The translations under genes and the position numbers were made by a program. The notes under the pieces are model-generated. The model was not told where the DNA came from and searched no databases. It saw nothing but the letters and a program-made list of their open reading frames with translations. A DNA stretch of 64,000 nt from Bacteroidia bacterium (GTDB taxonomy: Bacteria; Bacteroidota; Bacteroidia; Bacteroidales; JAPLDU01): contig JAPLDU010000018.1 in NCBI GenBank assembly GCA_026391255.1, positions 41,830-105,829 of the forward strand, read 5' to 3'. This document shows, one piece after another, positions 1-9,454 of the stretch (position 1 is the first letter of the stretch; each line of letters starts with the position of its first letter).

Positions 1-1064
1 TCTATAATGTTCACACATTCGGCATGCCAGCCATAACATCCGAAAGAAGCAGCCATTTTATTATTAAAAGATAAGCCTCTGATCATCTCCAATATGCCGG
101 CGATGGAATACATGATTCCCTTATTGATTGTTGGCGAGCCAACCAAAATCAACTTTGACCTGAAGACCTCGGTAATCAGGTCATTCTTATCGGTTTCCGA
201 TGCATTGAATATTTTAACCCGGATATTATCATCTGCGATATTGATCCCTTTCGCAATGTTTTCGGCCATTAATTTTGTTCCATTCCACATGGTATCATAA
301 AGAATGGTAACCTGGTCTTCCTGATAGTCTGATGCCCATTCGGCATATTTTTGCACGATCTGCGAAGGATTATTTCTCCAGATCACACCGTGGCTCGGGC
401 AGATCATTTCGAGCGGCAGGTTGAATCCTGCTATCTCATTAATCTTTTTCGAAACAAGGTGACTATATGGTGTAAGAATATTGGCGTAGTATTTTATTGC
501 TTCATCCCAGAGATCATCCTGGTTAACTTCATCGTTAAAAACTGAATTTCCGCAATAATGCTGGCCGAAAGCATCATTGCTGAATAATATGGCAGCTTTT
601 GTGTAATAACAGAACATACTGTCGGGCCAGTGTAACATAGGAGCCTGGATGAAAACCAACTGCCCTTGCCCAAGATCAAGCTTGTCGCCTGTTCTGACCG
701 GGATAAAATTCCAGTCTTTATGATGGTGTCCTTTAATAATCTTTATTCCATGTTCGGTGCAATAGATAGGAATGTCAGGTATTTGTTCCATCAGTTCGGG
801 CATTGCACCACTATGGTCAATTTCTGCATGATTGACAATAAAATAGTTAATCTTTTTAAGGTCAATTTCTTCGGCGAGATTCTTTACAAATGCCTGGGCA
901 AAGGGTTTCCAGACCGTATCGATGAGCGCTGTTTTTTCATCTCTCACCAGGTATGAGTTATAGGTTGTACCGTGGTAAGTGGAATATTCATTTCCGTGAA
1001 ACATTCTGAGTTTACCATCATTTACCCCAACCCAGAAAATGTTATCTTTAATGCGAATGTTCAT
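1..1064 (-). CDS. Flavodiiron protein (FprA-type A-type flavoprotein), C-terminus cut by window edge
   Basis: Reading the minus strand from the ATG at 1064 gives 354 open codons that run off the left edge. The N-terminal half is a metallo-beta-lactamase-like diiron domain: the ligand motif HAEIDHSG is at about residues 79-86, followed by HWPDSM and SNDAFGQH. From about residue 255 a flavodoxin domain begins ([10 protein letters not shown]), with FGCYGWHAE near the edge, matching the FGSYGW motif of the family. Flavodiiron proteins reduce O2 to water or NO to N2O in the cytoplasm of anaerobes, using FMN and a diiron centre, so the gene suggests an anaerobic or microaerobic host. Whether a rubredoxin domain follows is not visible. 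The family assignment is firm; the substrate (O2 or NO) is not decided. Confidence 0.93.
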   Translation of the reverse strand, partial: MNIRIKDNIFWVGVNDGKLRMFHGNEYSTYHGTTYNSYLVRDEKTALIDTVWKPFAQAFVKNLAEEIDLKKINYFIVNHAEIDHSGAMPELMEQIPDIPIYCTEHGIKIIKGHHHKDWNFIPVRTGDKLDLGQGQLVFIQAPMLHWPDSMFCYYTKAAILFSNDAFGQHYCGNSVFNDEVNQDDLWDEAIKYYANILTPYSHLVSKKINEIAGFNLPLEMICPSHGVIWRNNPSQIVQKYAEWASDYQEDQVTILYDTMWNGTKLMAENIAKGINIADDNIRVKIFNASETDKNDLITEVFRSKLILVGSPTINKGIMYSIAGILEMIRGLSFNNKMAASFGCYGWHAECVNII

Positions 1065-1072
1065 AATTCTTT

Positions 1073-1160
1073 AAGTTCGTAAAGTTTATAAAGTTTGTAA
1101 AGTTTGTAAAGTTCGTAAAGTTCATAAAGTTCGTAAAGTTCATAAAGTTTGTAAAGTTTA
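1073..1160. repeat. 9-bp tandem repeat (AAGTTYRTA unit)
   Basis: About nine degenerate copies of a 9-bp unit, mostly aagttcgta, aagtttgta or aagttcata, begin 8 bp upstream of the flavodiiron start codon and fill its leader region. This is the first of many short-period arrays in spacers of this window. Confidence 0.85.
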
Positions 1161-1184
1161 TTAAAATTATAAATTAATGCCGAG

Positions 1185-1290
1185 TGCCTAAACGCTTAGG
1201 AAACAAAACTTACCAACATGTTGTCGCTGATCTTATTCCCGTGAAACAGATTTAATTTTCAAATTTGCACATTTTCAAATTAATTTAGTC
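1185..1290 (+). repeat. Dispersed repeat D, copy 1
   Basis: About 100 bp containing acttaccaacatgttgtcgc and, further on, atttaattttcaaatttgca. A close copy lies at 41977-42112 upstream of the M28 peptidase gene. No coding potential was seen. Together with the adjacent 9-bp array it occupies most of the 1065-1530 spacer; the remaining stretch (1291-1530) is AT-rich and holds nothing I can name. Confidence 0.7.
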
Positions 1291-1530
1291 TCTTCGTCTC
1301 CTAGTCTCTCAGTCACTTCGTCGCTTGTAGCCTATTGCCTGATTCAGCAAAGATACTATGAATACTAATAAGTTACGCCTCAATATAATTATTATTGAAA
1401 GACATACTACAAACATCATAAATACCACTTGTTTACGTTCATTCCTTGTTAATCAGAACATTTTTTTTCATTTTTGTAAATCTTTTCTATATAAAAATGT
1501 TGTATTTTTACGGCAATTTATAATAAATTA

Positions 1531-2664
1531 GTGTATTATATGAAAATAACAAGGATCGTCCCGGTATTGGTTTTTTTGTTTTTTGCAGGATTCCAGAGCA
1601 TTGCTCAGCGTGATCTTGAAAAGGGTGAAGAAGCCTTTAAGATGGGACAGTATTCAACAGCAAAGGATTTCCTGAAAGAAGCCCTGACTAAAGTGAAAGA
1701 CAAGGAAAAGAAGGCTGAGATCACTTTTAAAATTGCTGAATGTTACCGGTATCTTCTTACTCCAAAGATTGCTGAATCGTGGTATGATAAAGCGATCAAG
1801 AAAGGATATCCTGATCCGCTGGCTCATCTTTATTTTGCCGACGCTATGAAGATGAATGAGAAATATGATGAAGCCATTGTGGAATACAAAAAATACCGCC
1901 AGCAGATTCCTGATGATCCGCGTGGCGAGTTTGGCGAAAAATCCTGTGAACTGGCTTCCGGATGGAAAAAGAATCCAACCCGTTATCAGGTGGAAAATAT
2001 GGCATTCTTTAATTCAAAAGAAGAGGACTTCAGTCCCACTTATGCAAAAAAAGATTTTAAAACGGTGTATTTCACATCTTCAAGGGAAGGTGTAAAAGGT
2101 GATAAGAAAAGCAACATCAGCGGACAAAATTTTACTGATATATTCCAGACTTCTCTTGACCGCAAAGGTAAATGGAGCGTACCTACTCCGCTGGGCGAAC
2201 CCGTTGATACTGAAAATGACGAAGGCGCCTGCACACTGAACCAGAAAGGTAATACCATGTATTTCACCCGTTGCCCTGCCGAAAAGAATAAAGCATTGGG
2301 TTGTCATTTATATATGACTGCAAAAAAAGGAAATAACTGGGATACTCCCGTTGAAATCAGGATCCCGGGAATTGCCGACAGTGTCACTATTCAGTATCCA
2401 AGCATTTCACCCGATGAAAAAACCCTCTATTTTGCTGCTAATTTGCCTGGTGGATACGGTGGAAGTGATATCTGGATGGTGACCAAATCCAAAAAAGGCA
2501 AGGGAGAATTCGGCGAACCGGTAAACATACGCCCTGAAATCAAGAAGACGCTACTTTCTATTTTGCCTCTGATGGCCAGCTCGGAATGGGCGGACTCGAT
2601 ATGTTCAAGGCCAAAAAGGGAGCCGATGGTAAATATAAAGTTGAAAATCTCCAGTACCCCTTAA
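1531..2664 (+). pseudogene. PorE-like OmpA-family protein, N-terminal part (frameshifted)
   Basis: N-terminal part of a gene broken near 2540-2555. The product starts with a signal peptide (start at 1531 or, more typically, MKITRI at 1540), then TPR-like helices (about residues 30-130), then PD40/WD40-like propeller repeats (for example SPTYAKKDFKTVYFTSSREG and SISPDEKTLYFAANLPGGYG). At about codon 338 the frame goes wrong: the text after FGEPVNIRPEI is nonsense until the stop at 2664, while the proper continuation (DATFYFASDGQLGMGG) is read in another frame from about 2552. The expected propeller segment between them (about a dozen residues in homologues) looks missing, so this is probably a small deletion of 3n+1 bases. 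TPR, propeller, CRD, OmpA is the order of PorE, a periplasmic peptidoglycan-linked T9SS component. Function is inferred from architecture only. Confidence 0.75.
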
Positions 2665-3692
2665 ATACTTCGGCAGATGATTTTGGGATCATTTTTGAAG
2701 GAAATTCCGAACGTGGGTTCTTTACTTCCAACAGGTCCGGCGGAAAGGGCCAGAGTGATATTTATTACTTTGAAATTCCCGGACTCCAGCTCACAGCCCA
2801 GGGTTTTGTCAAAGATGAAAAGACAGGAACTCCTGTTATTGGCGCATTGGTGAAAATTCTCGGAGACGACGGTTATACTCTTGAAATGAATACCGAAGCC
2901 GACGGTTCCTACAAATTTAAACTACGTGAAAATGTTGATTATTCGATATCGGCATCTTACAAGGATTATTTTACAAATAAAGGACTTGTCTCTACCAAAG
3001 GCGTAAATCAAAACCAGCTTTTTAAACAGGATATCACCTTGTCAAAGATTGTAAAGAATGTGGGGATTACATTGCCCAATATCGAGTATGCATTTAATGA
3101 CACCACTCTCAGGCCGGAATCAATGGTTGAGCTTGATAAACTGGTGGAAACGCTGAATGACAATCCCACTATTACCATTGAATTAGGTGCAAATACTGAT
3201 TTCAGGGGAAAAGATGATTATAATATGAAATTATCTTTCGGCCGTGCAAGATCAGTTGTTACTTATCTTATTTCAAAAGGGATTGAAGCTGAACGTCTCA
3301 CCTGGAAAGGATATGGAAAATCACAGCCGAAAGTGGTAACGGACACCCTTGTTAAAGCTCATCCATTCCTTAAAACAGGAGATGTGCTTACTGAAGCATT
3401 TATCACTGCATTAAAGGATGACAATCAAAAGGAAGAATGCAACCAGATCAACCGCCGCACAGAATTCAAAGTGCTAAGTACAGATTTTATCTCAAAGATT
3501 AAATCTGCTTCAGATGAAGAACAACCTGACCAGCAGAATACCGATCAAAAGCCTCCGCAGAATGCACCTGATCAAAATAACATACAGAACCCGACGCCTC
3601 AGGATCAGGTTCCTCAACAACAACCGCCAGCTAAAAGCAAGCCACAGCAACAACAGGGGACTACTAAGCCAAACCAGGGGAGAGTAAAGTAA
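2586..3692 (+). pseudogene. PorE-like OmpA-family protein, C-terminal part
   Basis: Downstream part of the broken gene; true homology begins slightly before the ATG at 2586, at about 2552. In order: the last propeller blade (MGGLDMFKAKKG), a carboxypeptidase-regulatory-like beta-sandwich (GFVKDEKTGTPVIGALVKI, about residues 75-150), then an OmpA/MotB peptidoglycan-binding domain (from about residue 165, with IELGANTDFRGKDDYNMKLS, RARSVVTYL and NRRTEFKVL). The tail is rich in Pro and Gln (about the last 60 residues) and probably disordered. An OmpA domain at this position would anchor the protein to peptidoglycan in the periplasm. Without the N-terminal signal this fragment would not be exported, so unless the frameshift is a sequencing error the gene is likely non-functional. 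Confidence 0.8.
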
Positions 3693-3753
3693 CTTTGTTT
3701 TGATGTGAATAATACCTGAGAATGAATTGAATGTTTTTTAATTCCTGATAATT

Positions 3754-3790
3754 AAAGAAAAACGTTCCGCATTCCGGAACGTTTTTCTTT
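3754..3790 (+). terminator. Rho-independent terminator after PorE-like gene
   Basis: A perfect 16-bp inverted repeat (aaagaaaaacgttccg and its complement) with a 5-nt loop at 3770-3774. The 3' arm ends in a T-rich run. It lies 62 bp after the stop at 3692 and is the clearest intrinsic terminator in the window. The rest of the 3693-4006 spacer is AT-rich with degenerate aacgatatt-like words and no other feature. Confidence 0.9.
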
Positions 3791-4006
3791 TAATAACCGG
3801 GAAATCAAAATAACTGTAACAATAATAAGAATAAGAATTGTTATTATGTCTGAGAGCTCTAAATAGAGTCTGTCCATAATATTCAATATTTTGAATAACG
3901 AATATCGATTAACGATATTAGATTTTTGATGATATCATAAAATCAGATGATTACACTTACTTCATAAATCATAAATCGTTGATCCTTGTTCTTAAATCAA
4001 AAAAGA

Positions 4007-5182
4007 ATGACTTTAAAGACAAACGCTAAATATGACCTTCGTGGTGCTTCTTCACAAAAAGAAGATGTTTACAATGCTATCAAAAACCTTGACAAAGGCC
4101 TGTTCCCATGGTCATTTTGCAAGATTTTACCTGATTATTCGGCCAATGATCCTGATTATTGCAGCCTGATGCATGCCGATGGAGCCGGTACCAAGTCTTC
4201 ACTTGCATATATGTACTGGAAAGAGACAGGTGATTTGTCTGTGTGGAAAGGAATTACACAGGACGCGGTGGTAATGAATACCGATGATCTGCTTTGTGCC
4301 GGAGCAACCGGTCCTTTTATTATATCTTCCACCATTGGCAGGAACAGGAACCTGATCCCGGGAGATGTCGTTTCTGCTATTATCAACGGAATGGAATTGT
4401 TCCTTGAAGAACTCAGATCGCTTGGTCTTTCAATATTTTCAGCCGGTGGGGAAACAGCCGATGTGGGCGACCTGGTAAGGACTGTAGTTGTTGATTCAAC
4501 CGTTTTCTGCCGCATGAAAAGAGCAGAAGTAATTTCCAATGACAATATCATGCCGGGCGATGTGATCGTAGGTTTATCATCCTCCGGTCAGGCAACCTAT
4601 GAACATGAATATAACAGCGGTATTGGCAGTAATGGTCTGACTTCTGCAAGGCATGATGTTTTTTCTCATGAATTGTCAGCAAAATATCCTGAAAGTTACG
4701 ATCCGGCTTTGTCCCAATCCTTAGTATATATAGGAAAAAACAGGCTTACGGATTTTATAGGAGATAGCGGCCTTACAGCAGGGAAACTGGTACTGTCACC
4801 CACCAGGACCTATGCTCCCGTTATTCTTACAATACTTAAGAATTTCAGGAGTGTAATACATGGAATGATTCATTGTACCGGCGGCGGGCAGACAAAAGTA
4901 CTTCATTTTGTTGATCACCTTCATATCATTAAAGATCAACTTTTTGATCCACCCCTGGTTTTTGAAATGATTAAGCAATCAACCGGAAGCAATGATGAAG
5001 AAATGTTCCGTGTTTTCAACATGGGACACAGGTTCGAAATATACCTGCCTGAGAAGTATGCGTCTGAAATTATCGCAATTTCACAGGGCTTCGGTATTGA
5101 TGCAAGGATCATCGGGCATTGTGAAGCATCTGATAAACGCAGGTTGAGCATCATTCATCATGGAAACACAATTGAATACTAA
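4007..5182 (+). CDS. purM: Phosphoribosylformylglycinamidine cyclo-ligase (AIR synthetase)
   Basis: A 391-residue PurM-family protein catalysing ATP-dependent closure of FGAM to aminoimidazole ribonucleotide, the fifth step of purine synthesis, in the cytoplasm. Visible features: LMHADGAGTKSSLAYMYW near residue 53 (substrate-binding DGxGTK), the DAVVMNTDDLLCAGA segment, SAGGETADV, and a C-terminal domain with GMIHCTGGGQTKVL. The ATG at 4007 is preferred over an in-frame TTG at 3986. At about 390 residues it is longer than the ~345-residue proteobacterial enzyme, as I recall for Bacteroidota forms. It stands alone, with a terminator upstream and a repeat spacer downstream. Confidence 0.93.
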   Translation: MTLKTNAKYDLRGASSQKEDVYNAIKNLDKGLFPWSFCKILPDYSANDPDYCSLMHADGAGTKSSLAYMYWKETGDLSVWKGITQDAVVMNTDDLLCAGATGPFIISSTIGRNRNLIPGDVVSAIINGMELFLEELRSLGLSIFSAGGETADVGDLVRTVVVDSTVFCRMKRAEVISNDNIMPGDVIVGLSSSGQATYEHEYNSGIGSNGLTSARHDVFSHELSAKYPESYDPALSQSLVYIGKNRLTDFIGDSGLTAGKLVLSPTRTYAPVILTILKNFRSVIHGMIHCTGGGQTKVLHFVDHLHIIKDQLFDPPLVFEMIKQSTGSNDEEMFRVFNMGHRFEIYLPEKYASEIIAISQGFGIDARIIGHCEASDKRRLSIIHHGNTIEY

Positions 5183-5185
5183 CAG

Positions 5186-5262
5186 GCAATAGGCATGAAA
5201 ATGTGAAAATGTGGCAATGTGTTAATGTGATAATGTATCAATTTGGAAATAATTCGTAATTC
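5186..5262. repeat. 9-bp tandem repeat (AATGTGNNA unit)
   Basis: Degenerate 9-bp periodicity (aatgtgaaa, aatgtggca, aatgtgtta, aatgtgata) fills most of the purM-prfA spacer, ending about 60 bp before the prfA start. Confidence 0.75.
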
Positions 5263-5320
5263 GTACTTCGTAAATCGTAACTTGATGACTGATACTATAA
5301 TTTAAAAATTATTAAAATAA

Positions 5321-6403
5321 ATGACCGATCTTATTTTAGAAAAGCTGGAAGCAGTGTACAGAAGGTTTCTTGATATTACAGCAGAGGTAAATAACCCTGA
5401 TGTAGTTTCGGATATGAAGAGATATGTAAAACTCAGCAAAGAGCACAAGAGCCTGAGACCGGTGATCACAGCCTATAACGAGTACATGAACATACTCAGC
5501 AATATTGATTCCACCAAAGAAATGTTATCTGTTGAAAAAGATGACGAAATGAAAGAAATGGCAAAGGCAGAACTGGAGGAATTATACCGGAAGAAAGAAG
5601 AAATGAATGAAAAGATTAAACTGTTGCTGATACCTGCTGACCCGGAGGATGAGAAGAATGCCATACTTGAGATACGAGCAGGGACGGGTGGTGACGAGGC
5701 AAGTATTTTTGCAGGTGACCTCACACGCATGTACACTAAATTTGCCGAGATAAAAGGATGGAGACTTGACATTACTACCATGACCGAAGGAACTGTGGGA
5801 GGATTTAAGGAAATTATCATGAAGATCAGTGGTGACGGCGTTTATGGGCTGATGAAATACGAATCCGGTGTGCATCGTGTTCAGCGGGTTCCTCAGACTG
5901 AAACCCAGGGAAGAATTCATACTTCGGCAGCAACTGTTGTTGTTCTGCCTGAAGCCGAAGAGTTTGATATTGAGGTTAAACCGGAAGATGTAAGGAAAGA
6001 TACTTACTGTTCTTCAGGCCCGGGAGGCCAATCGGTGAATACAACCTATTCAGCTGTCAGGCTTACTCATATACCCACGGGAACCGTTGTTACCTGCCAG
6101 GATCAGAAATCCCAGATTAAAAACCTCGATAAAGCAATGGCTGAATTAAGAACCCGTTTGTACAATATTGAATATCAGAAGTACCTGAATAATATTGCCT
6201 CTCAAAGAAAAACGATGGTTTCTACCGGCGACAGGTCCGCAAAAATCCGTACTTATAATTATCCTCAGGGAAGAATGACTGATCACAGGATTAACCTGAC
6301 ATCGTATAACCTGGGCGCTATTCTTAATGGTGATATCCAGGATATTATCGAAAAACTCCAGATGGCCGAGAATGCCGAGCGTTTAAAAGTCAGCGAATAT
6401 TGA
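5321..6403 (+). CDS. prfA: Peptide chain release factor 1
   Basis: A 360-residue class I release factor that reads UAA and UAG and triggers peptidyl-tRNA hydrolysis on the ribosome. The catalytic GGQ is at residues 235-237 ([10 protein letters not shown]). The anticodon-like tripeptide region reads [15 protein letters not shown] (191-193 = PQT); the enterobacterial protein has PAT there. I believe PQT is usual in Bacteroidota, but this is from memory. The C-terminal [18 protein letters not shown] block is intact, and length and domain order are normal. The ATG at 5321 follows an A-rich leader. RF1 identity (not RF2) is supported by the P-x-T motif rather than SPF. Confidence 0.95.
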   Translation: MTDLILEKLEAVYRRFLDITAEVNNPDVVSDMKRYVKLSKEHKSLRPVITAYNEYMNILSNIDSTKEMLSVEKDDEMKEMAKAELEELYRKKEEMNEKIKLLLIPADPEDEKNAILEIRAGTGGDEASIFAGDLTRMYTKFAEIKGWRLDITTMTEGTVGGFKEIIMKISGDGVYGLMKYESGVHRVQRVPQTETQGRIHTSAATVVVLPEAEEFDIEVKPEDVRKDTYCSSGPGGQSVNTTYSAVRLTHIPTGTVVTCQDQKSQIKNLDKAMAELRTRLYNIEYQKYLNNIASQRKTMVSTGDRSAKIRTYNYPQGRMTDHRINLTSYNLGAILNGDIQDIIEKLQMAENAERLKVSEY

Positions 6404-6442
6404 TTATTATTTTGATGAACGCAATAAATAATCAGTTTTACA

Positions 6443-6540
6443 TTGTGTAACTTTGTGCAACCCTTTGTGTTCCTTTGTGGTTAAGATAAGTATAATATAA
6501 CCACAAAGGACACTAAGTATGTCACAAAGGTTCACAAAGA
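6443..6540. repeat. Large imperfect inverted repeat built of ACAAAGG words
   Basis: Two arms of about 42 bp (6443-6484 and 6499-6540), rich in ctttgtg/cacaaag words, face each other across a 14-bp AT-rich centre (taagtataatat). RNA from either strand would fold into a long hairpin. It lies 40 bp after prfA and may act as a terminator or be a repeat element. The rest of the 6404-6699 spacer is AT-rich. Confidence 0.7.
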
Positions 6541-6699
6541 AAATTTGTTTTAATATTATTATGAATTATAGCTTTAAATGAATTTTATTTGAAAACATAA
6601 GTAATTATTATTGGCTCCAAAAAACAAACTTTTATAATTTAATATTTTAGAATATTAGAATTATTCTCCATAATAGTTAAAAACACAATAAATTAAGAT

Positions 6700-8751
6700 A
6701 TGAGCTTCTTGTTCCCGGGTTTTCTGTTTGCATTATCAGCGGTTTCTATCCCGATAATTATTCATTTATTCAACTTCAGAAAATATAAGACTGTATATTT
6801 CAGTAACATTAAATTCTTATGGAATATAAAACAGGAAACCAAAGCAAAGTCGCAACTCAAGCACCTGCTTGTTTTATTATGCCGGATATTAGCTATTGCC
6901 TCACTGGTATTGGCTTTTGCTCAGCCTTATATTCCTGTTTCAGGTAAAATAAAATCAAATGCAAAAGAAATAGCCGGAATTTATCTCGATAATTCTTTCA
7001 GCATGGAAGCGGAAAGCAGCGATGGCAATGTGCTCGAAGTTGCCAAAAATAAAATCCGAAACATCACCGGCGCATACAGGGCTGGTACTGAGTTTCTCTT
7101 TCTCACCAATGATTTTGATCCCAGGCACCAGCATTTAGTTAATAAAAACCAGTTATTTGAATTTTTGAATGAAGTAAAAGTCAGTCCGGATGTGAGAAAA
7201 ATGAGTGAGATCGTTTCAAGGATGACTGATTTTATGAACCGGGAAAAATTGGATAACCGCACCCGCTTTCCTTTATACCTGGTCTCTGATTTTCAAAAAA
7301 CAACCGCAAATATCAGCCAGATTAAAAACGATACATCATTTCAGATATCTCTCATTCCTGTATCTGCGCAATCTGCCAATAACCTGTATATCGATTCCTG
7401 CTGGTTTGAAGCACCCGGCAGAAAGTACAACCAGGCTGAAGAACTGCTGGTCAGGATTGTTAACAAATCGGGGGAATCCTACCAGAACATCCCGGTAAAA
7501 CTGTATATCAATGATTCACTTAAATCGCTGAGTAGTTTTAATATTGAAAAGAACACCTCTGAAAACCTGAAACTTTCCTATGTCTGTACTACCAAAGGGA
7601 TTATCAATGGCAGGATAGAGATAGTCGATTACCCTGTTACCTATGACAATACCTTTTATTTCAGTTATTCTCTGGCTGATAAAATCAGGGTGCTCACCCT
7701 GAGTGACAATACTGCCAGCAAGTATTTGAATGCCTTGTTCTCAAAAGATAATTATGTGGATCTGACGAGCTCCAATTCCAATAATATCAATTATTCCGGT
7801 ATGCCGGGTTACAACCTGATCATTCTTGATGAGATCAAAAGCTTATCATCCGGATTTGTTCAGGAACTGGTGAGCTTTATCGGCAATGGCGGAACGGTAC
7901 TGTTCTTTCCTTCATCCAATGGTGATATTGAATCTTATAACCGCCTGTTTTCTTCGATCAGGGCAAATATAATTACAGGTATCAGTTCTGATAAGATCAA
8001 CATTGATAAAGTTAATTTTGATGCCGATATTTACAGGGATGTATTTACTCATATTGAAGAAAAGGTTGATTTACCTGTGGTTTACAAGCATTTTGTATTT
8101 ACAAAATATTCTCATACCAGCCAGGAAGCAATATTATCTGCCCGGGATGAGAATATTTTCTTCAGATCTGATTATCAAAAAGGAAGAATTTATATCTCTG
8201 CTGTTCCAACTGATGAACATAGCAGCACTTTTGCCAAACACCCGGTATTTGTACCGACTGTGTTTAATATAGCGCTTAACAGCCAGACATCGGGCAGGCT
8301 ATATTTTACGATCGGCAATGACGAAAGTATTGATATCAGTAACCTTACAGTAAATGATTATAATCTGTTGCATATCTCTAATCTTTCCGGAAAATTTGAC
8401 TTTATTCCGGAGCATAAGGCATCTGAAGGATCAGTCAGGTTATTTGTTCACGGGGTGATACGAATGGCAGATAATTATCTGGTGAAAAGTCAAAGTAAGC
8501 CTGTAACAGGAGTTTCATTCAATTACAACCGCAGTGAATCTGACCTTGCCTGTTATGATAGCAATGAACTGAAAGAGATCATTGCAAAAAACGACCTTAA
8601 GAACTTTAACATTATTGATGCTAAAGACCAGTTGCTTACCAATGCTATTCAGCAAACCAGGCAGGGTAAACAGTTATGGAAGATTTTCATCATTTTAAGC
8701 CTTATTTTTATTGGCTGTGAAATTGCAATTCTCAGACTTTGGAAGAAGTGA
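6700..8751 (+). CDS. BatA domain-containing membrane protein
   Basis: A 683-residue protein that starts with the aerotolerance-regulator N-terminal (BatA) region: FPGFLFALSAVSIPIIIHL forms a first membrane helix, and a second follows the basic stretch (about residues 55-78, LLVLLCRILAIASLVLAF). The middle is a von Willebrand-A-like region (AGIYLDNSFSMEAESSDG carries the D-x-S-x-S MIDAS-like motif), then beta-rich periplasmic segments, and a C-terminal membrane helix (about 660-678) ending in basic residues. Proteins of this kind usually sit beside a MoxR ATPase and other Bat genes; none is visible here, so it appears to stand alone. The exact role is unknown. Family assignment rests on the N-terminus and overall topology. 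Confidence 0.85.
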   Translation: MSFLFPGFLFALSAVSIPIIIHLFNFRKYKTVYFSNIKFLWNIKQETKAKSQLKHLLVLLCRILAIASLVLAFAQPYIPVSGKIKSNAKEIAGIYLDNSFSMEAESSDGNVLEVAKNKIRNITGAYRAGTEFLFLTNDFDPRHQHLVNKNQLFEFLNEVKVSPDVRKMSEIVSRMTDFMNREKLDNRTRFPLYLVSDFQKTTANISQIKNDTSFQISLIPVSAQSANNLYIDSCWFEAPGRKYNQAEELLVRIVNKSGESYQNIPVKLYINDSLKSLSSFNIEKNTSENLKLSYVCTTKGIINGRIEIVDYPVTYDNTFYFSYSLADKIRVLTLSDNTASKYLNALFSKDNYVDLTSSNSNNINYSGMPGYNLIILDEIKSLSSGFVQELVSFIGNGGTVLFFPSSNGDIESYNRLFSSIRANIITGISSDKINIDKVNFDADIYRDVFTHIEEKVDLPVVYKHFVFTKYSHTSQEAILSARDENIFFRSDYQKGRIYISAVPTDEHSSTFAKHPVFVPTVFNIALNSQTSGRLYFTIGNDESIDISNLTVNDYNLLHISNLSGKFDFIPEHKASEGSVRLFVHGVIRMADNYLVKSQSKPVTGVSFNYNRSESDLACYDSNELKEIIAKNDLKNFNIIDAKDQLLTNAIQQTRQGKQLWKIFIILSLIFIGCEIAILRLWKK

Positions 8752-8765
8752 TGTATCAGGTATCA

Positions 8766-8845
8766 AGAACCAGGAACCAGGAATCAGGAACCAGGAACCA
8801 GGAATCAGGAACCAGGAATCAGGAACCAGGAACCAGGAATCAGGA
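8766..8845. repeat. 7-bp tandem repeat (AGGAACC/AGGAATC)
   Basis: About ten copies of a 7-bp unit in which position 6 alternates between C and T. It begins 15 bp after the BatA-type gene. Reverse-strand translation gives a low-complexity open frame (8695-8886) that is not a gene. Confidence 0.9.
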
Positions 8846-8988
8846 TAAATCAACATATGTAAGTCATATCTAATAAACATTTTCAAATTCTCAAATTCTT
8901 AATACCTAATTCCTGATACCTGATAATTGATACAATTTTTTTCATTTCCAGGAATTTTTTAATCTTGTTGTTTTAATTTAACCGTTAT

Positions 8989-9348
8989 ATGAGTTACGAA
9001 TTTACAGGTGTTCTACTTGAAAAACAGGATGTTATCCAGGTTACCGATAAATTTCGCAAATGCGAATTTGTACTTGAGAGAAAAAGCCAGGGTGATTTTA
9101 CAGATTTTGTCAAATTCCAGCTTACACAGGACAGGACTTCTCTGATAAAAGGCTGTAATCCCGGTGATCAATTGAAAGTAAGCTTTGTAATACGAGGCAA
9201 CCGCTGGGAAAAAGATGGCCGCGTCAGTTATTTTACCAACCTGGAAGCCCTGAAAATTGAGAAAATTGGCGCCGAACCGGAAATACCTGTGAATGATAAT
9301 TTCCAGTCTGTTGAAGGTTCCATGCCTGATGATGATCTGCCTTTCTAG
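8989..9348 (+). CDS. DUF3127 protein with SSB-like acidic tail
   Basis: A 119-residue single-domain protein matching the DUF3127 family of Bacteroidota (YEFTGVLLEKQDVIQVTDKF, then FVKFQLTQDR and VSYFTNLEALKIEKI). The predicted fold is a small OB-like beta-barrel. The last residues are PDDDLPF, nearly identical to the DDDIPF tip of single-stranded-DNA-binding protein, which recruits repair and replication partners in SSB. A disordered linker (about residues 95-112) separates barrel and tip, again as in SSB. From this I infer a nucleic-acid-binding adaptor role; no direct evidence exists in the sequence. Flanked on both sides by short tandem repeats. Confidence 0.85.
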   Translation: MSYEFTGVLLEKQDVIQVTDKFRKCEFVLERKSQGDFTDFVKFQLTQDRTSLIKGCNPGDQLKVSFVIRGNRWEKDGRVSYFTNLEALKIEKIGAEPEIPVNDNFQSVEGSMPDDDLPF

Positions 9349-9396
9349 ACTATTAGGTTGTAGACTATCAGGCTGTAGGTAGTTCAGAGTTCAGAG

Positions 9397-9441
9397 TAGG
9401 CAATAGGCATTAGGCAATAGGCATTAGGCAATAGGCATTAG
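9397..9441. repeat. Tandem repeat TAGGCAA/TAGGCAT
   Basis: Just over three copies of a 14-bp unit made of two 7-bp halves, ending 13 bp before the orphan gene at 9455. The same taggcaata word forms an eight-copy array upstream of recJ. Confidence 0.88.
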
Positions 9442-9454
9442 TGAGATTTCAAAT

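Noticed and set aside
8695..8886. Reverse-strand open frame of PDSWFL-type repeats
   Set aside because: It is the translation of the 7-bp tandem repeat and has no independent coding signal.
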